DNA of 64,000 nucleotides from SAR324 cluster bacterium (GTDB taxonomy: Bacteria > SAR324 > XYD2-FULL-50-16 > HCM1): the NCBI GenBank assembly GCA_002995645.1, contig PUHO01000017.1, positions 1 through 64,000 on the forward strand. Direction: 5' to 3'. Under the pieces are notes generated by a model. That model saw nothing but the letters and a program-made list of their open reading frames with translations, had not been told where the DNA came from and ran no database searches. Below are positions 38,671-47,628 of this stretch, piece by piece. The translations under genes were made by a program, and so were the position numbers. Within the stretch, counting starts at the first letter, position 1, and each line of letters opens with the position of its first letter.

Positions 38671-40059
38671 TTACGAATTTTTCATAGCCTTAAGATTTTG
38701 ACTCAATAAGAAAGCAAGTTCCACACTTTGACGCGCATTTAAACGAGGATCGCAATTAGTATCATAGTGTGCAGATAAGCTTTCTTCTGTAATCGAATCA
38801 GCGCCGCCAACACATTCAGTTACGTTTTTTCCTGTCATTTCACAATGTAACCCGCCAAGAGCCGAGTTTTCAGCTTGGTGAATATGTAAACTAGTAATTA
38901 ATTCTTTTGCTATATAGTCAAAGTTTCTTGTTTTATATCCATTTTTCGTAACGTATGTATTAGCATGCATAGGATCGCAACTCCATAATACAGGATAGCC
39001 TTCTTTTGCAACAGCACGAATTAACGACGGAAGAACGGCTTCCACTTTGTCATATCCTATTCTTGGAATTAAAACAATACGCCCGGTTTCTCTATCTGGA
39101 TTTAAAGCTTCTAAAAGAGCAAGTGTATCGTCTACAGAAGCGCTTGCACTTAATTTAATACCAATAGGATTACGAATTGATTTCATAAAAGCAACGTGAG
39201 CTCCGTCAAGGTTCCTTGTCCTTTCTCCAATCCAAAGCATATGCGCACTACAGTTATACCAATGGTGATTTACTGAATCTTGTCTTGTTAACGCACTTTC
39301 GTAAGGAAGTAAAAGCGCTTCATGAGAAGTATAAAAATCAATTTCACGTAAACTACGTTCCCTTTTGTCTGATATACCGATTGTATCAAGAAAGGTTAAT
39401 GCTTTGCTTAGTTCTTCCAACATAGTTTTATATTGGTTTTCTTGTGCCGAGCTAGCAAGAAATTCTTGATTCCAAAGGTGAATCCGAGATAAAGAAGAAA
39501 AACCGCCTGAACTGAAAGCACGAAGTAAATTTAACGTAGCCGTTGCATATTGATAAGCGTCAAGCATACGTTGCGGATCGGGCTCTCTTGCTTCTAGTGT
39601 TGCCGCAATATCGTTAATAATATCACCGCGATAACTTGGGAATTCTTGGTTATTAATCGTTTCAAAATCACTTGATCTTGGTTTTGCATATTGTCCTGCA
39701 ATACGTCCCATTTTAATAACCGGTTTCTCTCCGGCATAGGTAATAATTAAAGCCATTTGAAGGATAATTTTCAAAGTCCCTTTAATTTCATTTGCCGTAC
39801 AGTTTTTAAATTCTTCTGCACAATCGCCGGCTTGTAGTAAAAAAGCTTTGCCATTAGCAGCTAAGGCAATTTTGTCTCGTAACGCTTCTATTTCACCGGA
39901 AAAGACTAACGGCGGCAGACGTTGAATTTTATCTTCTACTTTGTTAACCTGCGCTTGGTTCTTCCATTTTGGTTGCTGTTTTGCCGGAAGTGTTCGCCAT
40001 TGATTTTCGTTATATTTTGGACTAGTAAAGGAATTGGATTGTTCGTTGTCTGTATGCAT
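38671..40059 (-). CDS. Class II (plant-type) DAHP synthase
   Basis: This enzyme condenses phosphoenolpyruvate with erythrose-4-phosphate, the first shikimate step. FLLQAGDCAEEF is the class II signature with the metal-binding Cys, followed by KMGRIAGQYAKPRS, GERTRNLDGAHV and the C-terminal GGLHCEMTGKNVTEC. At 462 residues it fits class II and differs from the AroF/G/H class I enzymes. Together with aroB and the acquired chorismate-using genes at 54921-56982, it shows that chorismate is made. It is the upstream gene of a pair with panB. Confidence 0.93.
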   Translation of the reverse strand: MHTDNEQSNSFTSPKYNENQWRTLPAKQQPKWKNQAQVNKVEDKIQRLPPLVFSGEIEALRDKIALAANGKAFLLQAGDCAEEFKNCTANEIKGTLKIILQMALIITYAGEKPVIKMGRIAGQYAKPRSSDFETINNQEFPSYRGDIINDIAATLEAREPDPQRMLDAYQYATATLNLLRAFSSGGFSSLSRIHLWNQEFLASSAQENQYKTMLEELSKALTFLDTIGISDKRERSLREIDFYTSHEALLLPYESALTRQDSVNHHWYNCSAHMLWIGERTRNLDGAHVAFMKSIRNPIGIKLSASASVDDTLALLEALNPDRETGRIVLIPRIGYDKVEAVLPSLIRAVAKEGYPVLWSCDPMHANTYVTKNGYKTRNFDYIAKELITSLHIHQAENSALGGLHCEMTGKNVTECVGGADSITEESLSAHYDTNCDPRLNARQSVELAFLLSQNLKAMKNS

Positions 40060-40243
40060 AAGAATAGATAGAGTAGGTAATAATAATTATATTTTTACAT
40101 TATATGTTTTTATTCTGTTTTAATCAATACTATTTATAAATATATACTTGCTATATTGTATATCTATAGTATATTCTTAAATAGTAATATACGTTTTTAA
40201 TAGTGTATCTATTTGATTTTTATAGTAACAGAGAATAAGATAT

Positions 40244-40870
40244 ATGTCTAAAGTTTTTTCCGTTCCTTTTCAATCTAATGAGGACAAACGAGAAGCTAGT
40301 TTGTTAATGAAAAGCGAAGGCAGTTGTTTTGTTTATCCAACGGAAACAACGTATGCTATTGGTTGTTTAGCAACTGATGCCGTTGCCGTAGAGCGTATAT
40401 ACCAGCTTAAACAAAGAAAAGAAGATTTGCCTTTACTTGTTTTAGTGTCTTCTTTTGCTATGTTTGAAAACTATAGCTATCCACTTTTAGAATCGCAAAG
40501 ACAGTGGCTAATATCACGCTGGCCGGCGCCTTTAACTGTTGTAACTCTTTCGCAAGCTAAATTAGCCGCTAATTTACATAAAAATAACCTGTTACTTGGC
40601 TTTCGTCATACGCTAAGTGAAATTGCCGTTAATTTAGTGCAACAAGTGCAAGTTCCTTTAGTTGGTACTAGTTGCAATATACACGGTAAACCGGCTGCTA
40701 TGAATATAAAAGAAGCTACGTCGTTTTTTGGTGATGCTGTGGATATATATTTTGATGCGGGAACTTTACAAGCTAGCCAACCTTCTAGTGTGGTAAAAAT
40801 AACGGCAGGTAGTGATATTGCTGTTTTACGAGAAGGTGCCTTTCCTTTTGACTTTACTGACTTAGTATAA
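40244..40870 (+). CDS. Threonylcarbamoyl-AMP synthase (Sua5/YrdC family)
   Basis: This enzyme makes threonylcarbamoyl-AMP for the t6A37 modification of ANN-decoding tRNAs. The YrdC core is recognisable from CFVYPTETTYAIGC, YQLKQRKEDLPLLVLV and the C-terminal VGTSCNIHGKPA (Ser-Asn of the nucleotide site). At 208 residues it is a single-domain form without the Sua5 C-terminal domain. lnt starts 17 bases after its stop, forming a two-gene operon. Confidence 0.9.
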   Translation: MSKVFSVPFQSNEDKREASLLMKSEGSCFVYPTETTYAIGCLATDAVAVERIYQLKQRKEDLPLLVLVSSFAMFENYSYPLLESQRQWLISRWPAPLTVVTLSQAKLAANLHKNNLLLGFRHTLSEIAVNLVQQVQVPLVGTSCNIHGKPAAMNIKEATSFFGDAVDIYFDAGTLQASQPSSVVKITAGSDIAVLREGAFPFDFTDLV

Positions 40871-40887
40871 TTTGCCTTTTATTTCAT

Positions 40888-42477
40888 ATGATAACAAAGT
40901 ACGTTAATCAATCCTTTTTGCAATCTGATCTATTTTATTTTTTACTTTGCCTTATTTCTGCTTGCTTACTTGGCTTGCCTTTTTATGTTCCTAGTCTATT
41001 TTTTACTGTATGGATTGGTTGGATCCCTTTTTTATATGTTATAGAAAAACTGCCTTTGAAAAAAGTGTACTATTTTTCTTTGTTAATGAGTTTTTCTTTT
41101 ATTGCTTTTATAGGATATTGGATATATAACTTTTCTGAGATTTCGCTTAACTTAGCTTGGTATCTTTCTTTACTCATTGCCGTTCTTGCTTGGTTTTATA
41201 CGGCACATAGTATTATTGTTCCTGTGTTGTTACATCAATGGCTTAAGCCCTATTTTTCGCGCTTTGTTTCGCTTTGTTGCTTTGCGTCTATGCTTACGTT
41301 AAGCCTTAGCTTATTCCCTGCCGTTTTTCCTTATACGTTTAGTTCAACGCAACTTAGCTTCCTTACTGTTTTGCAACCGATTGATATTACCGGCGAACTA
41401 GGGATTGATTTTTTAATACTACTTGTTAATATTACGTTATTTGATTTTTTCTTTTTATCACAAAGAAAAACAAAAAACTATCATTTCCTTGTTGGCACTT
41501 TCTTAGTGATTTGGCTAGCTATAGGCGCAGGAAAACAATATTATTGGAATACTAAAATAGAGTCGTGGCATAACATAAAAACAATTGGACTAGTACAACC
41601 AAACCACCCTATTCAATATGATGATACTCCTCATAGATTAGGTAATAATAAATGGGATATGCCGTTAGAAATGGAAATGAGTCAACAAGCTACGGCAAAG
41701 CAAAAGTTTGATTTTTTAGTTTGGCCGGAAGGTTTTTTCTATCGTACTTTTTATAATATACCGATAAGAAATGCGTTTGGAAGTTATGTTCGAGAGATGC
41801 AAACACCTATTATTTATGTAGATATAGATCACAAAGTAAGTATAGATAAATTCAAAGAAAATCATTATCTTGCGTCTGTGTATATGAATAAACAAGGAGT
41901 CATTCAAAATAAATACTATAAAATGAAACTAGTGCCGTTTGGTGAAAAATCGCCTTTTATTTTGGAGATTCCTTTTATAAGAGATTGGTTTGCTGATTTT
42001 ATTGAAGATGGCTTGACTGCTGGAAAAGAAGCGCAAATTTTCCCTATTGAAAACGTAAACCTTGCACCTGTTCTTTGTTATGAGTCGCTATTTCCTTTTT
42101 TTGTTGTTAAAGCAATTCGCAAAGGCACGACACACGGTAAAATGTTACTAGTACAATCGCAAGACGTTTGGTACGGTCACACAATCGCAGCTTGGTCGCA
42201 TATGAAAATGTCCGCAATACGAGCTATTGAAAATAGAGTTCCTTTGATTCATGTAATTAATAACGGACCTAGCAATGCATTTTTACCTAATGGAAAGCTA
42301 ATAGCGCATGCCCCTATGTTTAAACAGGTTGTGCAAACTATTGCTATGCCGTTTGACGAAACAAGCGGCGGTAGTTTCTTTACACAATATCCATATACGT
42401 TTATTTCTATTTTAGTGCTTTTTACTTTGTTTTATATTATACAAGGATTAGTTGCAAAGTATGTTAAGAAGCAATAG
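40888..42477 (+). CDS. lnt: Apolipoprotein N-acyltransferase
   Basis: Lnt adds the third acyl chain to lipoproteins in the inner membrane. The N-terminal half has about six membrane segments. The C-terminal periplasmic nitrilase domain has the Glu-Lys-Cys triad in VWPEGFFYR, YKMKLVPFGEK and APVLCYESLF, and a final membrane helix precedes the end. At 529 residues it is typical. With lspA in the window, two of the three lipoprotein maturation enzymes are here, matching the several predicted lipoproteins. Confidence 0.93.
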   Translation: MITKYVNQSFLQSDLFYFLLCLISACLLGLPFYVPSLFFTVWIGWIPFLYVIEKLPLKKVYYFSLLMSFSFIAFIGYWIYNFSEISLNLAWYLSLLIAVLAWFYTAHSIIVPVLLHQWLKPYFSRFVSLCCFASMLTLSLSLFPAVFPYTFSSTQLSFLTVLQPIDITGELGIDFLILLVNITLFDFFFLSQRKTKNYHFLVGTFLVIWLAIGAGKQYYWNTKIESWHNIKTIGLVQPNHPIQYDDTPHRLGNNKWDMPLEMEMSQQATAKQKFDFLVWPEGFFYRTFYNIPIRNAFGSYVREMQTPIIYVDIDHKVSIDKFKENHYLASVYMNKQGVIQNKYYKMKLVPFGEKSPFILEIPFIRDWFADFIEDGLTAGKEAQIFPIENVNLAPVLCYESLFPFFVVKAIRKGTTHGKMLLVQSQDVWYGHTIAAWSHMKMSAIRAIENRVPLIHVINNGPSNAFLPNGKLIAHAPMFKQVVQTIAMPFDETSGGSFFTQYPYTFISILVLFTLFYIIQGLVAKYVKKQ

Positions 42478-42985
42478 GCTTACGATCTAAAAGTGAGCAG
42501 AAGAGCGCTTAAGTAGTCGATAAGTTGCATTAAGAGGCAAATCTACCTGGCAAGTAAAAGCGGGGCAAATTGCTTGCTTTATTCGCTAATTAGAAGTAAT
42601 AAGCAAAGCAATAAATTTAGTGCTTTTTACTTTGTTTTATATTATACAAGGATTAGTTGCAAAGTATGTTAAAAAGAAGCAATAGGCTTACGAGCTAAAA
42701 GTAAGAAGAGCGCTTAAGTAGCCGATAAGTTGCATTAAGGGGTAAATCTACCTGGCAAGTAAAAGCGGGGCAAATTGCTTGCTTTGTTCACTAATTAGAA
42801 GTAATAAGCAAGACGACAAATGTAATGCTTTTTATTTTATACTCTACAAGAATTAGTTGCAAAGTATGTTAAAAGCAATAGGCTTACGAACTAAAAGTAA
42901 GAAGAAGAGCGCTTAAGTAGCCGATAAGTTGCATTAAGAGGTAAATCGCACCGGCAAGTAAAAGCGGGGCAAATTGCTTGCTTTG
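42408..42985. repeat. Tandem triplication of the lnt/yggT convergent junction
   Basis: A unit of about 200 bp contains the last 70 bp of lnt joined to about 110 bp of the yggT 3' end. It occurs three times, with AATAGGCTTACGA-type markers at 42473, 42681 and 42877. The left copy includes the real lnt stop and the right copy runs into real yggT. The copies have small indels and point changes. The 406 bp between the two genes contain nothing else. Confidence 0.85.
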
Positions 42986-43489
42986 TTCACTTTTCAAGAT
43001 AACGTAAAAAGGCTTTACAAAAGGATAAAGTAACCCGTCCATTACACGAATAAAGTGATTTCCAAAATTAGAAGTAATAAGCAAAGCAACAAAATAAACA
43101 AGGCTAAGAATTAAGAATAATTGTAAAACTGTTTGTATGACCCTAGTTAATCCAAGGATAAACAGCAAAGTAACTTGTTTAGTAACAAATATGGCAGGTA
43201 ATTGATGAGCAACTGCCGCAGTGATAGATTGAATCGTTCCAACAAGAAAGATTTGCAGGAAAATAATAAATAATAGCGATACGTAAGGGGCAATGCTATG
43301 ACGTACCGGAAGATGATCGCCAATCCAACGCCATACTGGTAAAGTTAGTTTTTCTATAATTTGAACGAAAGGACGACGTGGATCCGGTTGAAACCAAGAA
43401 AGTAAAAAGGCAATTAAATGTATCCATAAGTAAACTTCTAGAGAAACAGATACTACCGTTTTTAAAATAGAAAGGCTAGAAAGAAGCAT
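42884..43489 (-). CDS. yggT: YggT-family integral membrane protein
   Basis: A 201-residue, very hydrophobic protein with two YGGT repeats. Each has a pair of membrane helices and an F-x-P-type turn (SWFQPDPRRPFVQIIEKLTLP near 30, GLLYPFVKPFYVIL near 155). In other bacteria the family is linked to envelope or osmotic stress and to membrane organisation near cell-division genes, but its biochemical role is not settled. It starts 3 bases after the PilZ gene, so the two are coupled. The 3' end is part of the junction triplication. Confidence 0.85.
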   Translation of the reverse strand: MLLSSLSILKTVVSVSLEVYLWIHLIAFLLSWFQPDPRRPFVQIIEKLTLPVWRWIGDHLPVRHSIAPYVSLLFIIFLQIFLVGTIQSITAAVAHQLPAIFVTKQVTLLFILGLTRVIQTVLQLFLILSLVYFVALLITSNFGNHFIRVMDGLLYPFVKPFYVILKSEQSKQFAPLLLAGAIYLLMQLIGYLSALLLTFSS

Positions 43490-43492
43490 AGT

Positions 43493-44233
43493 TTATAATC
43501 TTAAAAGTTCTAAAGCTTGCAGTAAAGGCGAGGTTTTATTTAGCGGCGTAGTAAATTCACAACCAAATAAATATTGATTGTTTTTTCGTGTAATATGTTT
43601 AATTCGCAATGGGAATTCTACTTTTGTAGACCCGCCTTCTTCCTGAAAAATAGCTTGTAGTTCGCTGTCTATGGTAAAAAGTTTTGAACTAAGAAAACTT
43701 AACCCGGTTGCAGAATAATCTTGCAATCTATATTCTTCTTGGCTTCCGCGTATTTTGATAGTTCCAATAATATTATATCTATTGTGTTGCCTTACTAAGA
43801 TGGCAGAATCATCAATTTCATCTGAAAAGTCGGAGTTTTCTAAAAAGTCGTCTAGCTCTGAATCAATCAAAGCGTGGTCTAATTCATCGTCTTCTATGTT
43901 TAATTCTTGCTGTTCAAAGTTTAAACTATGTGTTAAATCTTTTTCTAACGACGCAAAATCAACGGACGGAACAAGAGTAATATCCGGATATTGCGTTTCT
44001 AACGAAGGCTCGTTTTGTTTTGTTTCATCTAGCTCAAAATCAACCGGAGTAAGGTCAAATTCTTTTTTTTCTTCCATTTCATATAGCAATTTTGAAGCAA
44101 TTTCAAGATCTTTTTTGCTAATAGTTTTTGTTTTAGCAATAGGCGTAACAACGACTTTAGCATTTTTTGTTAAGTATAACGGTTCTTGTAAATGTATGGT
44201 ATTATTTGCAAAAATACCTTTAATAGAGAACAT
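43493..44233 (-). CDS. PilZ-domain protein, predicted c-di-GMP receptor
   Basis: I start at the ATG at 44233 (SIKGIFANNT), which has AGGT upstream; a GTG three codons earlier is possible. The first 60 residues look like a small beta domain, residues about 60-145 are strongly acidic and probably disordered, and the C-terminal 100 residues form a PilZ domain. Both c-di-GMP motifs are present: RQHNR (RxxxR) and DYSATG (DxSxxG). It is likely to relay c-di-GMP levels to a partner, possibly its coupled neighbour YggT. No cyclase or phosphodiesterase is nearby. Confidence 0.82.
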   Translation of the reverse strand: MFSIKGIFANNTIHLQEPLYLTKNAKVVVTPIAKTKTISKKDLEIASKLLYEMEEKKEFDLTPVDFELDETKQNEPSLETQYPDITLVPSVDFASLEKDLTHSLNFEQQELNIEDDELDHALIDSELDDFLENSDFSDEIDDSAILVRQHNRYNIIGTIKIRGSQEEYRLQDYSATGLSFLSSKLFTIDSELQAIFQEEGGSTKVEFPLRIKHITRKNNQYLFGCEFTTPLNKTSPLLQALELLRL

Positions 44234-44311
44234 AGATAACACCTAAGATAAGTAAATAATTTATAAGATAACCTATTCTATTCTACTTTGGCAAGCAAAA
44301 CAAAAAGAAAA

Positions 44312-45433
44312 TTATAGATGAGTTAAAGTATAGTTTTGTCCGGCTAAAGCTTGAATATATCCTTTTAACTCTAACACAGTTAAAGCCTGCATTATTTCTT
44401 GATACGGTTTGTTAAGATTGGCAACAATAGTATCAATTTGCGTTGGCGTTGCTTCTAGCATGGAAAGGATATCTTTTTCTATAGGCAATAAAGTTTCTTT
44501 TGTTGCTGCCGTTGCTGTAGCTGGCGTTTGCATCTGTGTTTGTAAAAAAGTATATTCTTCAAGGATATCTTCCGGATCTAAGACAAGCTTAGCGTTGCCT
44601 TTTTGTATGAGTCGATTAGACCCTCTTGTAAAATGAGAATTAGGTGCGCCTGGAAAAGCAAATACTTCTTTGCCTTGTTCTAATGCAAAATTGGAAGTAA
44701 TACGAGATCCGCTTTTTTCACCGGCTTCTACAACAACGACTCCTTGCGAGATACCGCTAATAATACGGTTTCGTAAAGGAAAATTAGAAGGGATAGGTGA
44801 TTGTAACATAGGAAATTCAGAAATCACGGCGCCGCCTTGCTCAATAATTTGCCTTGCTAGATTAGTGTGTTGCTCCGGATAGACAAAGCAAAGACCGTTG
44901 CCCAGTACGGCAATAGTAGGTAATTTCGCCTCTAGCGCCGCTTGGTGCGCAATAGAATCAATGCCATAAGCTAACCCGCTAACAATGACCGTTTTAGAAT
45001 GTATTCTAGCTAGCTTTATAATAGTTTCGCGACAAGTTGTTTTAGCAATATACGAAGCTTTTCTTGCTCCAATAAAAGCAAGCGTTAGGTATTCAGCTAG
45101 GTTAATAGAATTCCCTTTTTGATATAATACAACAGGTGGAGACGCAATATTTTTTAGCAAAGCCGGGTAATTGTCATCGTCAAAGCATATAAGCGTTACT
45201 TGCTCTTTTTCAATTAATTCTTCTTCTTTAGCAAGTAGAGGCGAAGATAATGCCTCTAAGATAGCGTTTTTAGTTTCGGCAGTAATAAAAGGAAGCGGTT
45301 CTAGTTGTTGCCTTGAAGCAGTAAGCACCGCGTTAATAGAGCCAAATTGTGAAACAAGTTTAAGTATTTTTACCGGACCTAGTTTAGGAATAAGCCACAA
45401 AGCAAGCCATTGTTTTTGTGTAGTTGAAAGCAT
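44312..45433 (-). CDS. dprA: DNA processing protein DprA
   Basis: DprA loads RecA on incoming single-stranded DNA during natural transformation. The Rossmann domain motifs GARKASYIA, VSGLAYGIDSIAH, GNGLCFVYP, SEFPM and NFPLRNRIISG are in order, and VEAGEKSGSRITSNFALEQG and FAFPGAPNSHFTRGSN follow. A short C-terminal winged helix (about 315-373) is present. At 373 residues it is full length. It lies 8 bases after the CpoB-like gene. Its presence suggests, but does not prove, DNA uptake, which is of interest given the acquired DNA in the CRISPR locus. Confidence 0.94.
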   Translation of the reverse strand: MLSTTQKQWLALWLIPKLGPVKILKLVSQFGSINAVLTASRQQLEPLPFITAETKNAILEALSSPLLAKEEELIEKEQVTLICFDDDNYPALLKNIASPPVVLYQKGNSINLAEYLTLAFIGARKASYIAKTTCRETIIKLARIHSKTVIVSGLAYGIDSIAHQAALEAKLPTIAVLGNGLCFVYPEQHTNLARQIIEQGGAVISEFPMLQSPIPSNFPLRNRIISGISQGVVVVEAGEKSGSRITSNFALEQGKEVFAFPGAPNSHFTRGSNRLIQKGNAKLVLDPEDILEEYTFLQTQMQTPATATAATKETLLPIEKDILSMLEATPTQIDTIVANLNKPYQEIMQALTVLELKGYIQALAGQNYTLTHL

Positions 45434-45441
45434 AAGTATAA

Positions 45442-46698
45442 TTATAAATTATTTAACGTAATTTGCGCTTTATTAGAAGAAACGCTATTTGGGAAATAGG
45501 CGGTGGTTTGTTGAAAATAATATTTTGCTTTTGCTAGGTTGTTTAGTTTTAAGTAGCTTTTTCCTAGCATAAGGATTGCATCAGGCGTTTTATATCCGTC
45601 TATGGTCTTGCCGTGTTTATAGTTTTGTAAGACTGCTCTAAATGCGGCAATAGCTTTATGATAGTTTTTTAAATGATACTGTGCGCAGCCAATCCAAAAT
45701 TGACTATTGTCAGCATCTTGCGAGTTAGGGTATTGTTTTAAAAACTTAGTAAAAAGAATAATAGATTTTTTATATTTACCAAGAGAATAGCTTTTGAATG
45801 CTTGATTATAGCTAGTTTGCGCCTCTGGCATAACCCACAAAGAAATAGGCGCCGGACTTTCTTCTAGTAAAGGATCTATAAACTTAGGAACAGTCGCTAC
45901 TTTTTTATTAAATGCCGGTACAGGAAGAATAGGCTGCTTTTTTTTAATAGGTACCGTATTGGTTGTTACGGCGCTAGGTAGTGGCGTGTTTGCCGTATTA
46001 GGATATAGAGGCGGTAAACTAGCTTGCGTTGTTGTCGGTTTTGCCGTTGCTTTAGCTTGCTTTGTTGGTTGTTTCTGTGTTTTGCTAGCTACTTTTGTTG
46101 GTGTTGCTACTTTTTTTTGTTTTGCTGCTAATGCTTGTTGCTTTTTATGTGCTTTTTGTTTTTCTGAAGGCAATAAGAACACTGTTTCAATTGGTTCTTT
46201 TGCCGGTACGTTCGTAGCTAATTTATTTTGTTTCTTAGGCGTTTCTACTTTTTTCTTGCTTGTTGTGTTTGGTGCTTTTTTTGCCGGTATAGTAGGTTTT
46301 CCTTTTTTAGAAAGCAATGAATTAAAAGCTTGTTTTTGTTGTGCTTTTGGTAAAGAATGCGTTCCTTGTTCTACAAGGTTTAATTCGCCGTTTTGTAAAG
46401 GAATTTCGCCAATAGTATCTTTTTTTTGAATTTGCGGCGTTTTTTCAATTTGATCTTGTCTTTGTAGATTTTTTTCCATTAGTTGTAACGTGATTTCCAT
46501 ACGTCGCAACTGTTGTTTATATTGTTTCTTATTTTTTTCTTCTATTGTATGTAATTCTTTAATTTTTTGATTCAGTCGATCTATTTCTTTTCTATGTTGT
46601 ACGTCGCTTTGCGTCGTTTGACGCGGTGCAAAACCAGCGCAACTAGTAAGAAAAAGTAAACAACAAAAGAAAAAAACAATGTTTTTATTGCGTGACAT
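45442..46698 (-). CDS. CpoB/YbgF-like lipoprotein with coiled coil and C-terminal TPRs
   Basis: A 418-residue protein with a lipoprotein signal (FFFCCLLFLTSC). Order of parts: a coiled coil at about 30-80, a long low-complexity K/T/P/Q/A-rich linker (about 115-260), and three TPR-like repeats from about 290 (AFKSYSLGKYKKSIILFTKF, then WIGCAQYHLKNYHKAIAAF, then MLGKSYLKLNNLAKAKYYF). This is the architecture of CpoB, which links Tol-Pal to peptidoglycan synthesis, but with an expanded linker and without tol genes nearby. It overlaps bamD by 14 bases. Confidence 0.8.
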   Translation of the reverse strand: MSRNKNIVFFFCCLLFLTSCAGFAPRQTTQSDVQHRKEIDRLNQKIKELHTIEEKNKKQYKQQLRRMEITLQLMEKNLQRQDQIEKTPQIQKKDTIGEIPLQNGELNLVEQGTHSLPKAQQKQAFNSLLSKKGKPTIPAKKAPNTTSKKKVETPKKQNKLATNVPAKEPIETVFLLPSEKQKAHKKQQALAAKQKKVATPTKVASKTQKQPTKQAKATAKPTTTQASLPPLYPNTANTPLPSAVTTNTVPIKKKQPILPVPAFNKKVATVPKFIDPLLEESPAPISLWVMPEAQTSYNQAFKSYSLGKYKKSIILFTKFLKQYPNSQDADNSQFWIGCAQYHLKNYHKAIAAFRAVLQNYKHGKTIDGYKTPDAILMLGKSYLKLNNLAKAKYYFQQTTAYFPNSVSSNKAQITLNNL

Positions 46699-47461
46699 TA
46701 TGATTTAAAGAAGCATATTGGTTTAAAATTGCTTGCCATTTTTCAGCTTGTTTAGGTTGCTTGATTTTTTTATAAGCAAGGATTATTTTTTTTAATACTA
46801 AATTTTTATCTTTATATCCAGGATAGTACTTTAATAAATATAAATAACGAGCAATAGCAGATGCGTATAGTTCTTGATCATAGTACCAATTACCTATATT
46901 ATCTTCATGTTCGGATAAGTATTGTTTTGAAAGAGTAAGGTACTTTTGCGAATCTTGTAAATAAAGATTATGTGGATACATTAAATAAAAACGTTCGTAT
47001 GCGTTGATGATATTTTTAAATGGTTCGCTACTTCGTTTAGCAGCGTACGAATCCCCAAAAAGAATACTTTTTGTTTTATCAAAGTTAAGTTCAATAAGCT
47101 TCGCAAGTGCATAAGGAACAAGATGACTAGAAGCGTTTTGCCGTAAAAAAATCTTATAATTCTCTTCTGCCGTTTTAATGTCGTCTGCGGAACTTCCTTC
47201 GCGCATAGCAATATCACCAAGTTTTAAATAAGCATAATTTGCATATTTTGTTTCAGGATAGTTTTCCGTAATATCAGAAAGTAAGGTTTTAGCCTGGGTA
47301 TAGTTTTCAATATCAATATAATATAAAGCTAAGTTATAGTTAGCTACAATAGTTTTTGCCCCTACTTGCGTTTCAGCGCAACTATTTAGCAATAAAAAAG
47401 AAAATATTACTAATAAACAAAAAATAGGTCTTATACGTATAGGCATCATTTTAACAAGCAT
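46685..47461 (-). CDS. bamD: Outer-membrane assembly lipoprotein BamD
   Basis: BamD is the essential TPR lipoprotein of the BAM complex that folds outer-membrane barrels such as LptD. The lipobox is in LVIFSFLLLNSC, followed by TPR repeats (YNLALYYIDIENYTQAKTLL, ANYAYLKLGDIAMREG) and the family C-terminal pattern NWYYDQELYASAIARYLYLL. At 258 residues the length fits. The first two ATGs (47461, 47449) cannot be separated by ribosome binding site. It overlaps the start of the CpoB-like gene, and dprA follows. Confidence 0.88.
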   Translation of the reverse strand: MLVKMMPIRIRPIFCLLVIFSFLLLNSCAETQVGAKTIVANYNLALYYIDIENYTQAKTLLSDITENYPETKYANYAYLKLGDIAMREGSSADDIKTAEENYKIFLRQNASSHLVPYALAKLIELNFDKTKSILFGDSYAAKRSSEPFKNIINAYERFYLMYPHNLYLQDSQKYLTLSKQYLSEHEDNIGNWYYDQELYASAIARYLYLLKYYPGYKDKNLVLKKIILAYKKIKQPKQAEKWQAILNQYASLNHNVTQ

Positions 47462-47628
47462 AAAAAAAGAAAGTTAGTTAACTAGACTATGATATATAAA
47501 AGAGTTTAAATTTATATATATACATAAACATATTATATCATGTATACTACAAAAATACTTTTATGTATAGTTAAATTCTGTTATATATGTTAAAAACCAT
47601 TGTAGATTAATTAAATTTTTGCACGCTA

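Noticed and set aside
45959..46429. Cysteine-rich hydrophobic frame antisense to the CpoB-like gene
   Set aside because: It arises from the reverse of the lysine/threonine/proline-rich linker and has no independent support.
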